The notes under the pieces are model-generated. The model had not been told where the DNA came from and made no database searches. It saw nothing but the letters and a program-made list of their open reading frames with translations. 64,000 nt of DNA, taken from assembly GCA_026826555.1 (NCBI GenBank), contig JAKSZT010053837.1, positions 1,846,891-1,910,890 on the forward strand, written 5' to 3'. Both the position numbers and the translations under genes were made by a program. Of the stretch, positions 12,381 through 23,285 are shown piece by piece. Each line of letters starts with the position of its first letter. The stretch's first letter is position 1. This DNA comes from Tolypeutes matacus (lineage: Eukaryota; Chordata; Mammalia; Cingulata; Chlamyphoridae).

Positions 12381-14049
12381 AAGCCATCACTTCTTATCCT
12401 CTGATTTCAAATCTACATAAATCAGTAGAGAAAAGTCTGCAATTTTACTCAGAGACCCAAGGAGACCAACATGCACCACTCACCAACACCTGAAAAAAAG
12501 GGGAGAGTTATCAAAATTTGTTGACAGATTTACTGATCCTTTAAGAGTCAGAATACAATACCATGTAGAAGAGCCCCAGTCTCCTGATAATGGTACTAAT
12601 GTTAAAGTTACTTGGGTACTATCTAGAGCCAAGAGGCAAGAATAAGTTACCTCCTATATCACCTTGGGATGAAACAAGTCAAAAGAATAACTAAAGAAAA
12701 AAATATAGCAGAAAGTTATTTAAAACTAAAGAAAAAAGGAGGGGAAAAAGGCAGCATCAAAAATACATTTTGAATTAAATGAACATTTTAAATTTAATCC
12801 CCAACTAGGAAAGGAGATAAATCAAAGAATTATTTTAAATAGGCTTGCTCTGACAAAGATTTAGTTTGTAAAAGAATTTAAAGCCAATGAGTAAGCCACT
12901 AATTTGTAAGTCCTACATAAATACTAGTTAAAATGGTGAACAATATTCTTGAGGAGGCATCCATTAATCTACCAGAGGTAGAAAACAGGTAGAAGAGAGA
13001 AGGGCAAAATCATCTGAAAATCTGAAACCTACAGGAAAAACTTTTTCCGGAAGCTGAAATAAAATAATAAAAGAAAAATGTGACCAGACCAGGAATTAAT
13101 TTCTAATTCAACTCACAAAAATTATTAAATTAAAATTCTAGTATATATTGGAAAATTCACAGCAGGTGGGGAAAAGGCAGTATTTATAGTCTCACTCTAC
13201 TTCACATTCCCCAAAGAGTTAAAAGAATTAAATATGATGTACAGTGCAAGAGAGCAGGCAATCAGTACATGGGAGAGCAAACTGTACTAGTAATGTTCTA
13301 TTGCTTAGCCTGTACAGCAGGTATACTAGGATTCATTATGTTATTCTTTTTATCTTTTTGTATGTATGAAACAGTTTTAAATAGTTTTAAATGGTGCCCC
13401 CCCCCCCAAAAAAAAAAAAAAAAAAACTGGAGAGAGAAAACAACTTATACATATTTAACTCTTTTCAGGAGTGGAAACATAGCAACATAAGAAATCATTT
13501 AAAAAAAAAAAAAAAGGTATTAAATATTTGGGGGGATAAAAGTTTAAATTCTGTTTTTGGCAATACGGCAGACTAGAAGCCCAGAAAAGACTTTCTTATA
13601 TAGAACACCCAAAAGTGCCAGATAAAATATTAAAATACTACTTTTAAAGTACATGCCTGAGCTCATAGAAAAATAAAAGAAATATTCTGAGCACAGAAAG
13701 ACAAGAAATAAAATACCGAAGAGGTAATCTAACACTAAATGAATCTTCTCAATCCCTACTCAATGGCCTAACACTTGAGTTTCATGAGGCCTCATTTGGG
13801 GGAGCAGAGATGGTATCTGTAGCCTACATTGGTGGTACCCTTAGATGGGAGAATTCACATAAAGCCAGAGACCCTAAACAAGAACACTCTCAGTGCGTAA
13901 ATTAAAGGAAAACACACACAGAGAGAAACAGAAGAAAATAATAGAAATACTTCCCTGTGCCAGCAACAGTCCAGGACTAGTGGTGCCTTCCAGGTACCTG
14001 GTAAAATTAAATGCAGATCCTCTCTAAAGAAACATAAACTAAACCCAAG

Positions 14050-14741
14050 TGTATTAGTCATCCAAAAGGATGCTGATGCAAAATACCTGAAATCAGTTGG
14101 TTTTTATAAAGGGTATTTATTTGGGGTAGAATCTTAAAGTCACAAGGCCCTAGAGAGTCCAACTCAAGGTACTGTAAGAGGTACTTTCTCACCCAGAGTC
14201 TGTTGCCAAGTGTTGACACAAGATGGAGGGCAATGTCTGTGAGGATTCAGCCTTCCTCCTCCTCCCAAGGCTCTGTGGCCCCAGCTTCTTCCAATCTCAG
14301 CCACAGGCTGGGACAAGTCTTGTCTTTCTCCTGGGGCTCCTTTCTCTCCAGGCTCAGCTGCTCTGCTCTCTCTACAAGGCCAGCTGTAAACTGTGAGCCT
14401 AATGGCTCATCTCTCTTCCCAGGGCCTCTGCCGTGTCTAATGGAGCCTTTTCTCTTTCCTCACGTATCTGCTTCTCTGTGTGCTTACCTTCCGGGCTCCA
14501 GGATCAAAACTCTAACTTTCTCCTCTGCCTTGTCGTTTTCTCTGTGAGTCCCCACCCACTGAGGGGGCAGGGACTTGACGTCCTACTGACATGGCCCAAT
14601 CAAAGCCCTAGTCATAATTTAATCAAGTAAAAGTGAAACCTCTGAATTCAATACAATCAAATATACCCAGAGGAACAGACCAGTTTACAAACATCATCAA
14701 TATTTCTTTTTGGAATTCATCAATAATAGCAAACTGCCACA
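14050..14741 (-). mobile_element. solo LTR, ERVL/MaLR-like
   Basis: A 692-bp element starts TGTATTAGTC and ends AAACTGCCACA. It is flanked by a 5-bp duplication CCAAG (14045-14049 and 14742-14746). Read on the minus strand it begins TGTGGCAG and carries AATAAA near its 3' end, which fits an LTR in minus orientation. There is no internal retroviral sequence, so it is a solo LTR. It sits inside a HAL1/L1-like element. Confidence 0.75.
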
Positions 14742-14864
14742 CCAAGTCTCAACAACAACAAAAAAAAACACAAAACACAAGGAGAAAGTCGCATCAAGGC
14801 ACATACTCAGTAGTCAGTAGAAAAACCAAACTACAGAATACCAAGTACAAAAACTATATGTACT

Positions 14865-15238
14865 GGAACACAGATGTGGCTCAAGTGATTGGGTATCCAG
14901 GGGTCAATTCCTGGGGCCTCCTGGTGAAGGCAAGTTGGCCTGAGCAGAGAGTTGGCCCATGCAGAGTGCCAGCCTGTGCAGGAGTGCCAGCCCGTGCAGA
15001 AAGCTGGTGCAGCAAGACGACACAACCTAAAGAGACAAAGAGGAGAAACAATAAGAGGTGCAGCAGACCAGGAAGCTGAAGTGGCACAAGAGATTGAACA
15101 CTTCTTTCCACTCCAGAAGGTCCCAGGATCGGTGTCCAGTGCCATCTAAATAGAGAAGACAAGCAGACACAGAAGAACACACAGAGAGCAGATAGCGAGT
15201 GCAAAACAATGGGGAGGGTAAACAAATCTTTAAAAAAA
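14865..15238 (+). mobile_element. dimeric DAS-type SINE
   Basis: The first head at 14865 lacks about 20 bases, and the second head is at about 15070. It ends CAAATCTTTAAAAAAA. Confidence 0.8.
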
Positions 15239-16428
15239 GACTGTATGGTGATTAAAGACTACAGGTACTATTATTAGGTTCAGACTAGTAAATGAGTCTT
15301 TAACATGTTTAAAGAAATAAGGGTATCAAATCTATGACTAAGAAATTAGGAGACTACCAAAAATGATCCAGCTGATTTAAAAAGAAACATTAACTTCTAG
15401 AAATGAAAAAATAATTAAAATTAGAAATTCAATAGACTAAATAATGGTTAGACTATATGAAGAGATCATTAATAAACAGGAAGATGATTTTGGTTAATCT
15501 CTTTAGTCCTAAGTACAAAGAGAAAATGAGAATGATGAAAAAGTTAAAACACATGAAAGATAAGAGTGGGAAAACACATGCCTAGTTAGAACTCTAGAAG
15601 AAAATAAGAATGGGACAAAGGTAGCATTTAAGAGAATTATCTACAACTGTTGAAAGATATCAGCCCACAAAATCAAGAAACCCAACAAATCCCAAGTAGC
15701 ATAAGAAGAAATAAATAAATAAGCAAATAATACGGAAACTGTGTTCAGGGACGAAGCACAAGAATAATAATAGATTATTTCAAAAACAACAAAGAAAGCA
15801 AATAGTGGAATGATACCATCAACATAGTAAGAAAAGACATCTGTTTCTGTCAACCTGAAATGATATACCCTACAAAAAGATAATTTGAAGAACATTTAAA
15901 TGATCTGAAAAATGACATTTTCAGATAAACAAAGCCTGAGAAAGTCTGCCACCAAGAGACCCTGACTAAAAGAAATTCTAAGAATTCAGGTAGAAAGAAA
16001 ATGATCTCAAATGGAAGACCTAATACACAAGATGGAAAGATAAATCTAAATTTAAATATAGTATCTTGTGGATTAAAAAAAAATAAAGTAGCACTAAAAA
16101 TTGTAATAATAATATAAAAGCTAGGAAGAAAAACAGTATTAGTGTTCTAAGAATATGTATATATTCATGTTAAAAATTCTTTGAGTAACCTCCAAAAGAA
16201 TAAAAGTTTATAACTTTCAAACTAGAGGAGGGAAAAAACCAAATAATGAAATATAATCAGTACTAAAGAAGCCAAAAAAGAAATGAATCCAAATATATTG
16301 GCAATTACCATAGGCACAAATGTACTAAATGTTTCAGTAGCAAATTGTCACACTATGTATTTTTTCAAAAATCAGTTATACACTACTTAAAAGAGAAATA
16401 GCTATAAAATGTAAACACACAAAGATTG

Positions 16429-16463
<35 letters not shown>

Positions 16464-16495
16464 CACAAAGGAAAACTATCAGGCAAAAACCAACC

Positions 16496-16511
16496 AAAAG
16501 AAAGCTAGTTT
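16496..16511 (+). repeat. target-site duplication, left of AMD1 retrocopy
   Basis: AAAAGAAAGCTAGTTT is repeated exactly at 18381-18396. The two copies bracket the AMD1 retrocopy and define its insertion boundaries. Confidence 0.9.
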
Positions 16512-18380
16512 AAACTTACACAGTCCAGCCAGCAAAATTAGCTAGCGCTCACTCTACTTCATAACAGGGAAGCCGCAGACTACAAGAGACCGAACTCTAT
16601 CTGCCTCTTATTTCCAACAGACTCACATTCAACGTTCGCTCATCAAAAAAAAAAAAAAAAAAAAAAGCCAGGAAAACATTATTAATCCTTTATTTAATAT
16701 ATATAAAAGAGTTGATATAAAATTGTAGCAAGAAAAAAAAAAAGAGTCTGAACTTTAGTAATACAGCTGGAGCAATCCACAGCAGTGGGAGAAAAGATTT
16801 AATTTAGTTGATTTTCTGTGGTTGTTGGTTGTTCACTAGTTTCATGGTGATAAAAGCTGCACATTTTTACAAAGGAACCAAGAAGCTGCTGGAGGTTTGG
16901 TTCTCCCAGCAGCAAATGACACACATAAAGGATCTGTGGATCTTCGCACTATCCCAAGATATGAGTGGGACATACTTTTGAAAGATGTGCAATGTTCAGT
17001 CATTAGTGTGACAAAAACTGACAAGCAGGAAGCTTATGTACTCAGTGAGAATAGCATGTTTGTCTCCAAGAGGCATTTCATTTTGAAGACGTGGTACCAC
17101 CAATCCTCTTACTGAAAGTAAGTGGTTTCCCCGTTGAAGCTTACTAGGGATGATAGTGGGTTTGACTCAATTCAAAGCTTCTTTTATTCTCATACGAATT
17201 TATGAAGTCTTCTCACCAAGGGTACCCACACCAGAATTTCCAAGAAGAAATAGGGTTTCTTAATGCAATTTTCCCAAATACAGAATTATAGCATATGGAC
17301 GTATGGATTCTGACTGCTGGTACTTGTATACTCTGGATTTCCCAGAGTTATGTAATCAGTCAGCCAGATCAAACCCTGGAAATTCTGATCGGTGAGCTTG
17401 ACCCAGCATTTATAGACCAGTTCTACATGAAAGATGGTGTTACTGCAAAGGATGTCACTCGTGAGAGTGGAATTCATGACCTGGTACCAGGTTCTGCTAC
17501 ACTGTTCAATTCTGAGGGTATCTGATGAATGGAATGAAATCAGATGGAAATTATTGGCTATTCACATCACTCCAGAACCAGAATTTTCTTATGTTAGCTT
17601 TCAAACAAACTTAAGTTAGACCTCCTCTGATGACCTGGATCAGGAACGCTGTGGAAGTCTTCAAGCCACGAAAACTCATGACCACAATGTTTGCAAATCA
17701 GAGATCTAAATGTGGCAAGGTGCTTTTTTCACCCCCAAAAGACTGAAGGTTTTAAACATCTTGAAAGCCAGAATGCTATGTTCAATGACCACAGATTGGT
17801 TTTTACCAGCAACATAGCAGGGTTGATTTTTTAAAATGAAGAAAATAAAGAAAACAGAGAAGACATAGATGAAGGTGGTAGCAGCTTTCTACATATTGAT
17901 ACGGGGGGCCAAGCTTTCCATAACCACCACATTGTAGTTGCAGGAAGCCCCACTTGTAATCATAGTGTAAACACTCTGAATCATTGTATGCATTATTACA
18001 TCAAGGAGTTAGCTATCTTACATGAATGCTCTCTTCTGTGTTTGGGTATTCTATGTGACTCTTGCTGTGAAATTGAGTGCATGTAGAAAAAGTCTTTTAC
18101 CGTATGAAACTTTACAACACTTGTGAAAACAATTCAATTTAGTTTATGCAGAGTATAGTATTTCTCCAGGGATCACCCAAAATTCCTCACAGACAAGCCT
18201 TTCTTCCTCTTTAGGTACTGACCTTAGCCTTAGATGTTTTTCCAACAGCAATTAAGGCTTTTCTTCCATGAGTCCTCTCATGAAAATGATTGCAGTTATT
18301 CATTTTATGGATTATTTTAACATTACTGCTCCCTCCATCTGTAGTACCCCCCAAATAAAGCAATAAAGTGTTTTCTTAAA
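16512..18380 (+). pseudogene. AMD1: AMD1 processed pseudogene (S-adenosylmethionine decarboxylase)
   Basis: This is a full-length, intronless retrocopy of the mRNA for S-adenosylmethionine decarboxylase, the pyruvoyl enzyme of polyamine synthesis. The ancestral start lies at 16844-16846, followed by a 6-base insertion. Recognisable blocks include [65 protein letters not shown] and HITPEPEFSYVSF. They fall in different frames with several stops. The processing site where the serine that becomes pyruvoyl should sit reads SENSM instead of SESSM, so the key Ser is Asn. The copy keeps the 5' UTR from about 16515 and the 3' UTR, with AATAAA at 18354 and 18362 and a short A run. It is flanked by a perfect 16-bp duplication, AAAAGAAAGCTAGTTT (16496-16511 and 18381-18396), typical of L1-driven insertion. 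It sits inside an old HAL1/L1 element. Confidence 0.95.
16525..16545 (+). promoter_or_regulatory. decayed AMD1 upstream ORF (MAGDIS-type) in the retrocopy
   Basis: In living AMD1 mRNAs a six-codon upstream ORF stalls ribosomes in response to polyamines. At the matching place in this retrocopy the sequence reads CCAGCCAGCAAAATTAGCTA followed by G. This corresponds to that uORF with its start codon lost and several CpG sites decayed, while the last two codons and the stop remain. It has no function here, but it shows the retroposed mRNA carried its leader. Confidence 0.7.
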
Positions 18381-19149
18381 AAAAGAAAGCTAGTTTTAGC
18401 TAGTAATACCTGACAAAATAGACTTTAAGGCAACATGCATTAGTAACTATAAAGTAAGTCAGAAAATAATGTTATAAGGTACATCTGGAAGATAATTCTA
18501 TACCTCTATGTACCTTAAAAGAGAGCCTTCAAGGAACATAAAGCAAAATAGGAAGATCTATAGGAAAAAAAACTGTCAAATCAATTACCAATGTGATTTT
18601 TAACACATTTCTCTCAGCAACAGATCAAGTATATTTTTAAAAATCATTTCGGAATCAGAAGATTTCAAAAATAAAACAAATATGCTTGATTTAATGGACA
18701 ACTCTAGGGTACTGCACTCAGGAATGCATGCATGTCACACTGGATGACTGAAATTAAATAAATTTAGAAATCAGTAACTAGGGGGGGAAATTCCTATCTT
18801 TCCGGAAACTTAATCACATTTCTAAAATAACATGCAGTTCAAAGAAAAAAATCTTAATGGAAATTATAACAAGATAACTACATTATTATATACAAACAAT
18901 AAAACTGATGTGCAAGTAAAACAGTACTAAAGATGTTTAAATTAGAAAAGCTAATAGGCTGAAAAGTAAAGTGTTAATGCAAAGAAAGAATGAGAAAAAT
19001 GAAGAAGAAATCCCTATGGTTAATTTAAAATGTTTTAAAAAGCAAAAGTACCACAGATAAGAGTGGAGTGAAAAATATGAACAAAAGTCTCAAGACAAGA
19101 CTTTTAAAAATCTGAATAGAACTACAACCAGTAATAAAATCTAAAGAAT

Positions 19150-19249
19150 GGGAAGTGGATATGGCTCAAGCAGTTGGGTGTCTGCCTACCACATGAGAGT
19201 CCCAGGTCAGTTCCAGTGCCTAGATGAGCAAGACAGAGAGCTGACATGA
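19150..19249 (+). mobile_element. DAS-type SINE head, truncated
   Basis: GGGAAGTGGATATGGCTCAA and a decayed B box are followed by AGAGCTGACATGA. No tail is seen. Confidence 0.65.
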
Positions 19250-20334
19250 AAGACCATCATCAAAATATTACTACTAACTATGGCCTATATCTTACACTTG
19301 GTGTATTTTTCCCCAAACCCACCCGATTATTAACACCCTGTATCAGTATTACATATTTGTTATAGTTCATGATAAAACATTCTCATGTTTGTTCTGTTAA
19401 CCACAGTCCATCTTCCACTACTGGATTCCCTGTGTTATACAGCCCCGTGCTTACTATAATCCATTAAAACTGTACATGCAGTGGTTCTCATATATTGTGC
19501 TGTCATCACCTCAGTCAATTTTTAACACTTTCATTACTCCAAAAGGGAAAATTCCATACCCATTCATACCTCCCTATAGTTGTTGCTTAGAATTTATGTA
19601 TCTTCTTTGCCATTGCTGCAAAAATATTACAATATTACTTTTAACTATTGTCCAAAAGTTACATTAGTTGTAATTTTCCCAAGTATCACCATATTCTTAA
19701 CACTTTTTAAAAGAATATTCTTATATTTATACTATTAACCATGATGTTCATCCATCACCAAAAATCAGTTAATCCCTAGATTATTCTTTAGCTTCCTTTC
19801 AACTGACATTTACATCCAGACTATCCCTTTCAACCACAATCACATTTATAAATCAGCAGTGTTATTCACTATGATGTATTACCATCAGCTCCATTCATTT
19901 CTACACTTTTACAGTAAACCTTATTAAAAGTTCTACATACATTAAGCATCAACTCCCATTCTCAACTCACATTCTATCTCCTAGTAACCTATACTCCAGA
20001 GTTTACCTCCATGAGTCTACTCATCGTATTTAGTTCATATTAGTGAGATCATACAATATTTGTCCTTTTGTGTCTGTCCTCAAAGTTCATTCATGTTGTC
20101 ATATGCATCCCAATTTCATTTCTTCTTACAGCTGAAGTCTTCCATTGTATGTATATACCACATTTTGTTATCATTCATTGGTTGATGGACACTTGGATTG
20201 CTTCCATATTTTAGCAATTATGAATAATGCTATGACATCAGTGTGCAAATATCAGTTCACATCCTTGCTTTCAGTTCTTCTGAATATATTCCTAGTAATG
20301 GGATTTCTGGATCACACACTAACCAATTTACCCC
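19250..20334 (-). mobile_element. antisense L1 3'UTR and ORF2 3' end
   Basis: Phrases such as TTGATGGACACTTGGATTGC and CATTTTGTTATCATTCATTGG are antisense L1 ORF2. The stretch at 19250-19750 is antisense to the L1 3'UTR found sense at 45960-46300. Confidence 0.75.
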
Positions 20335-20420
20335 TTTTTTTTTTTTAAGGAGGTACCAGGGATATTGAACCTGGGACCTCATACATGCGAAGCAGGCACT
20401 CAACCACTGAGCTACACCTG
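20335..20420 (-). mobile_element. tRNA-Ala-only SINE, antisense
   Basis: T tract, then AAGGAGGTACCAGGGATATT and GGCACTCAACCACTGAGCT. It has no body beyond the tRNA-like part. Confidence 0.75.
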
Positions 20421-20440
20421 TGCTGCACCAAAACACTTTT

Positions 20441-20647
20441 ATTTTTTTTTTATTTATTTATTTTTTTTTTAAGATTTTATTTATTTATTCATTTATTTAT
20501 CCCCCCCTTGCTGCTCGTGCTCGCTGGGTCAGCCAACCACGCCGTGCAGGCGGGCCTGCCCTCACCAGGAGGCCCCAGGAACTGAACCCGGGGCCTCCCA
20601 TATGGCAAACGGGAGCCCTACTGATTGAGCCACAGCCGCCCCCCCCC
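20441..20647 (-). mobile_element. young short DAS-type SINE, antisense
   Basis: This is the reverse of the short subfamily: T tract, CCCCCCCTTGCTGCTCGTGC, GCCGTGCAGGCGGGCC and GATTGAGCCACAGCCGCC. Imperfect duplications lie near 20428 and 20647. Confidence 0.85.
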
Positions 20648-20662
20648 CAAAAAATACTTTTA

Positions 20663-21164
20663 AACACATCTGTGCAGTAAATGATTAATCTTGCCCAAGG
20701 AAAGTTCTGGCTTTTGTCCTCAACTTCTGGGAGTTAATCTGTAACCCTTTGAAGGTCTTACCTGATAAAGAGTATCTCTGTTTACCTGGGTACTGTAGGC
20801 CAAGCCAGATACTCTATGCTAACAATGTGATTTACAGTGAAGACTTTTGGTCACCTAGTATCAGGTAAACATCCAAAGAGTACAGAGACTAAGTTCAGAC
20901 ACTGCCTACTCAATAAAATCAAGGGACAGCAAGGCTCAGATGTTCTTCCCTGGCTGGCAATACTCCCTGTTAATTACCACGCACAATTGCTGGAAGAACC
21001 AAGTTCTGTCTGCACACCTCCATTGGGAGAAGACAACTGGAAGCTCTGCACTAGGAACCTTCTGGGGCCCTGCGCTACGCACACAGTCCTTTGGCGGATT
21101 TTAATCTGTATTCTTTTGTTGTAATAAACTATAACTAAGTTAACAGCTTTCAGTGAGTTCTACA
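20663..21164 (+). mobile_element. ERVL-type LTR
   Basis: A roughly 500-bp single-copy segment ends with AATAAA (21123-21128) and TCTACA, directly before a tRNA-Leu primer site. The left edge is uncertain because two antisense SINEs lie beside it. The class is inferred from the primer type and from resemblance to mammalian ERVL leaders. A frame of 95 codons inside it (20837-21124) has no recognised homology. Confidence 0.6.
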
Positions 21165-21166
21165 AC

Positions 21167-21184
21167 TGGTGTCAGAAGTGAAGG
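21167..21184 (+). other. tRNA-Leu primer-binding site of ERVL-like element
   Basis: TGGTGTCAGAAGTGAAGG begins two bases after the LTR end. It matches the complement of a tRNA-Leu 3' end over its first 14 bases, and this is the primer used by ERVL elements. About 60 bases of decayed leader follow, then the element is lost. Confidence 0.65.
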
Positions 21185-21310
21185 TGGTCTTGGGAACCCT
21201 GAACTTCACAGCACAGGTCAAAGAAAATATTCTGAATTGAATGAAATGGAAATACAACATATCACATTTTGTACAATATAGCTAAAAAATGTTTTAAAAA
21301 GGAAAATAAA

Positions 21311-21414
21311 GGAGCCAGTGTAGCTCTGTGGTTTGAGTGCCTGCTTCCCATGTATGAGGTCCTGGGTTCAATCCCCTGTACCTCCTGAAAATAATAATAA
21401 TAATAATAATAATA
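21311..21414 (+). mobile_element. tRNA-Ala-only SINE with (AAT)n tail
   Basis: GGAGCCAGTGTAGCTCTGTG and GGTTCAATCCCCTGTACCTC give the tRNA-like head. The tail has become an (AAT) microsatellite (21390-21414). Confidence 0.75.
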
Positions 21415-21429
21415 TCATTAAATACTTTG

Positions 21430-23010
21430 ATTAGAAAATAATAAAGGTTTTCAATCAATGATCTACATTTATACCTTAAAAACCTAGAAAAAGAAGAATA
21501 AATTAAAATCCAAAGCAAGGTGAAGGAAATAAACAGCAGAAAGCAATTAAATTAAAAACAGAAAAATACAGGAAAAAAAAAACAATGAAACAAAAAGTGA
21601 GTTATTTGAGAATATCAATAAAAAAGTTAAAACTCTAGTTGAAGTGACCAAGAAAAAAAAAAAGACGAGAGAAGTTATCAAAATCAGGAATGAAAGAGCA
21701 GCTATCATCACAGACCATGTAAATATTAAAAGCATAATAAAAAGCTATTCTAATCTATAGACTGTGGTTAACAGCAATACTATAATATTCTTGCATCAAT
21801 GACAATGATGCACTGTGTTGATAATGGAGGTGTATGGAAAGTGTGCCAAATGTATGCTATGGACCATGGTTGGTGGTAATAGTCTGATGATATTTCGTAA
21901 TCTGTAACAAATGTTCCAGCAGAGTGTGGTGTGTTGGTGAAGGGGTGTTGTGTGGTAATTCTACACTTATGTATGATTGTTTTGCCAGTTCATAACCTCT
22001 GTAATAAAATATATTTTTTTTAAATAGGGTGGGTTGGGGGAAAAATACACCAAATGTACGATAGGGACTATAGTTAGTAGTAATATTTTGAAGATGCTCT
22101 TGCATAGTTTGTAACAAATGTTTCACCAGAATGCAAAGTGTTGGTGGAGGGGTGATGTATGAGACCCCTGTATGATGTTTAGCAAGATCACAGGATACAA
22201 GGTTGATTTTTTTTTTATTTATTTCTATACACTAACAAGGAACAATTGGAAATTAGAAATATTAAAGCAATATTATTTACAATAGAATCATGAAACATGA
22301 AATACTTAGGTATATAACAAAATATGTGCAGGATTTGAACACTGCAAACTATAGACCAATGATGAAAGAAATCAAAGACAACAAATAAATGAAACAAATA
22401 ATGAAATAAATAAATGAAACAAATAAATGTGTTCATGGATTAGAAGACTCAATATTGCTTATATGCCATTTCTTCTTAAAAATGATCAATAGATTCACCA
22501 TGCTAATCAAAATCCCAGGAGGGTTTATTTTAGAAACTGACATGCTGATTCTAATACTCATTTGAAAAATCCAAGTGACTAGAGGAGCCAAAAGAATTTT
22601 GAAAAAGAAAAACAAACTTAGAGAACTCATATTACCTGATTTCAAGACTCACTATAGGGAAGCGGCTGTGGCTCAATCAGTAGGGCTCCCATTTACCATA
22701 TGGGAGGCCCCGGGTTCAGTTCCCGGGGCCTCCTGGTGAAGGCAAGCCCGCCCGCACGGCGTGGTTAGCTGACCCAGCGAGCACAAGCAGCAAGGGGGGG
22801 ATAAATGAATAAATAAATAAAATCTTTAAAAAAAAAAAAAAAAGACTCACTATAAAGCAGTAGTAATCAAGACGATGAGTTTTTGATGAAAGGATAGATA
22901 CACAGATCAAATGAAGAGTCCAGAAATAGACCTATATAGTCAACTGATTTTCAACAAAGATAAAGACATTTCAATGGAGAAAGGACAATCTTTTCAACAA
23001 TCTTCGCCCT
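21430..23010 (+). mobile_element. L1 fragments in sense: ORF2 piece, two-unit 3'UTR, second ORF2 piece
   Basis: 21430-21740 resembles L1 ORF2 between endonuclease and RT. 21745-22185 is a two-unit L1 3'UTR. 22190-23010 is another ORF2 C-terminal segment, split by a young SINE (22659-22844). These are probably two elements. Confidence 0.65.
22659..22844 (+). mobile_element. young short DAS-type SINE
   Basis: It is nearly identical to the copies at 34579 and 53570. The duplication AGACTCACTATA lies on both sides (about 22646 and 22844). It is inserted in an L1. Confidence 0.88.
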
Positions 23011-23171
23011 ATGAGCTAAGAATGGTTTTCACATTCTTAAAGGGTTAGGGGGGAAAAGAAGAACATAAAAAAAAGAAGAAAAGCATACAAGAGACCATGG
23101 ATGAACTGCAAAGAGTAAAATATTTACTATCTGAGCCTTTATAGAAAAAAATATGCCAATCTCTGCTTCAA

Positions 23172-23285
23172 AGCCTTGCTACTCAAGTGTAGTCCATGGA
23201 TCCCATAGCCTCAGCAAAATCTCAGGCTCCCCCTAAAGCTACTAAATCAGGATCTGAATTTTAACAACAGAATAAAACCAAAGTA
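23172..23285 (+). mobile_element. MER5A-like hAT DNA transposon remnant
   Basis: TTGCTACTCAAGTGTAGTCC, ATCTCAGGCTCCCCC and AAATCAGGATCTGAATTTTA match the MER5A pattern in order. Confidence 0.6.

Larger units (their letters stand above)
9691..13544. other. mostly single-copy intron with simple repeats
   Basis: Apart from the MER5-like piece and a SINE at 12178, nothing is recognised. Simple tracts are a (CT)n/(CA)n run at 11259-11289, an A11-G12 run near 11655-11680 and C10-A18 at about 13397-13426. Confidence 0.5.
13545..19149 (+). mobile_element. old HAL1/L1M-like element, broken by LTR, SINE and AMD1 retrocopy
   Basis: It opens GGCAATACGGCAGACTAGAAG, like a HAL1 or old L1 leader, and continues through degenerate ORF1 and inter-ORF sequence (15239-16495). 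It resumes after the AMD1 retrocopy (18397-19149) with ORF2-start-like sequence. Inserts are the solo LTR (14050-14741), a SINE (14865-15238) and AMD1 (16512-18380). The family name is a best guess. Confidence 0.5.

Noticed and set aside
14203..14547. 114-codon plus-strand Ser/Pro-rich frame
   Set aside because: It lies fully within the solo LTR on its antisense strand and has no recognised domain.
16897..17525. Working AMD1-like gene (two frames of over 70 codons)
   Set aside because: The frames are separated by stops and shifts, the pyruvoyl serine is Asn, and the poly(A) and target duplication show a processed pseudogene.
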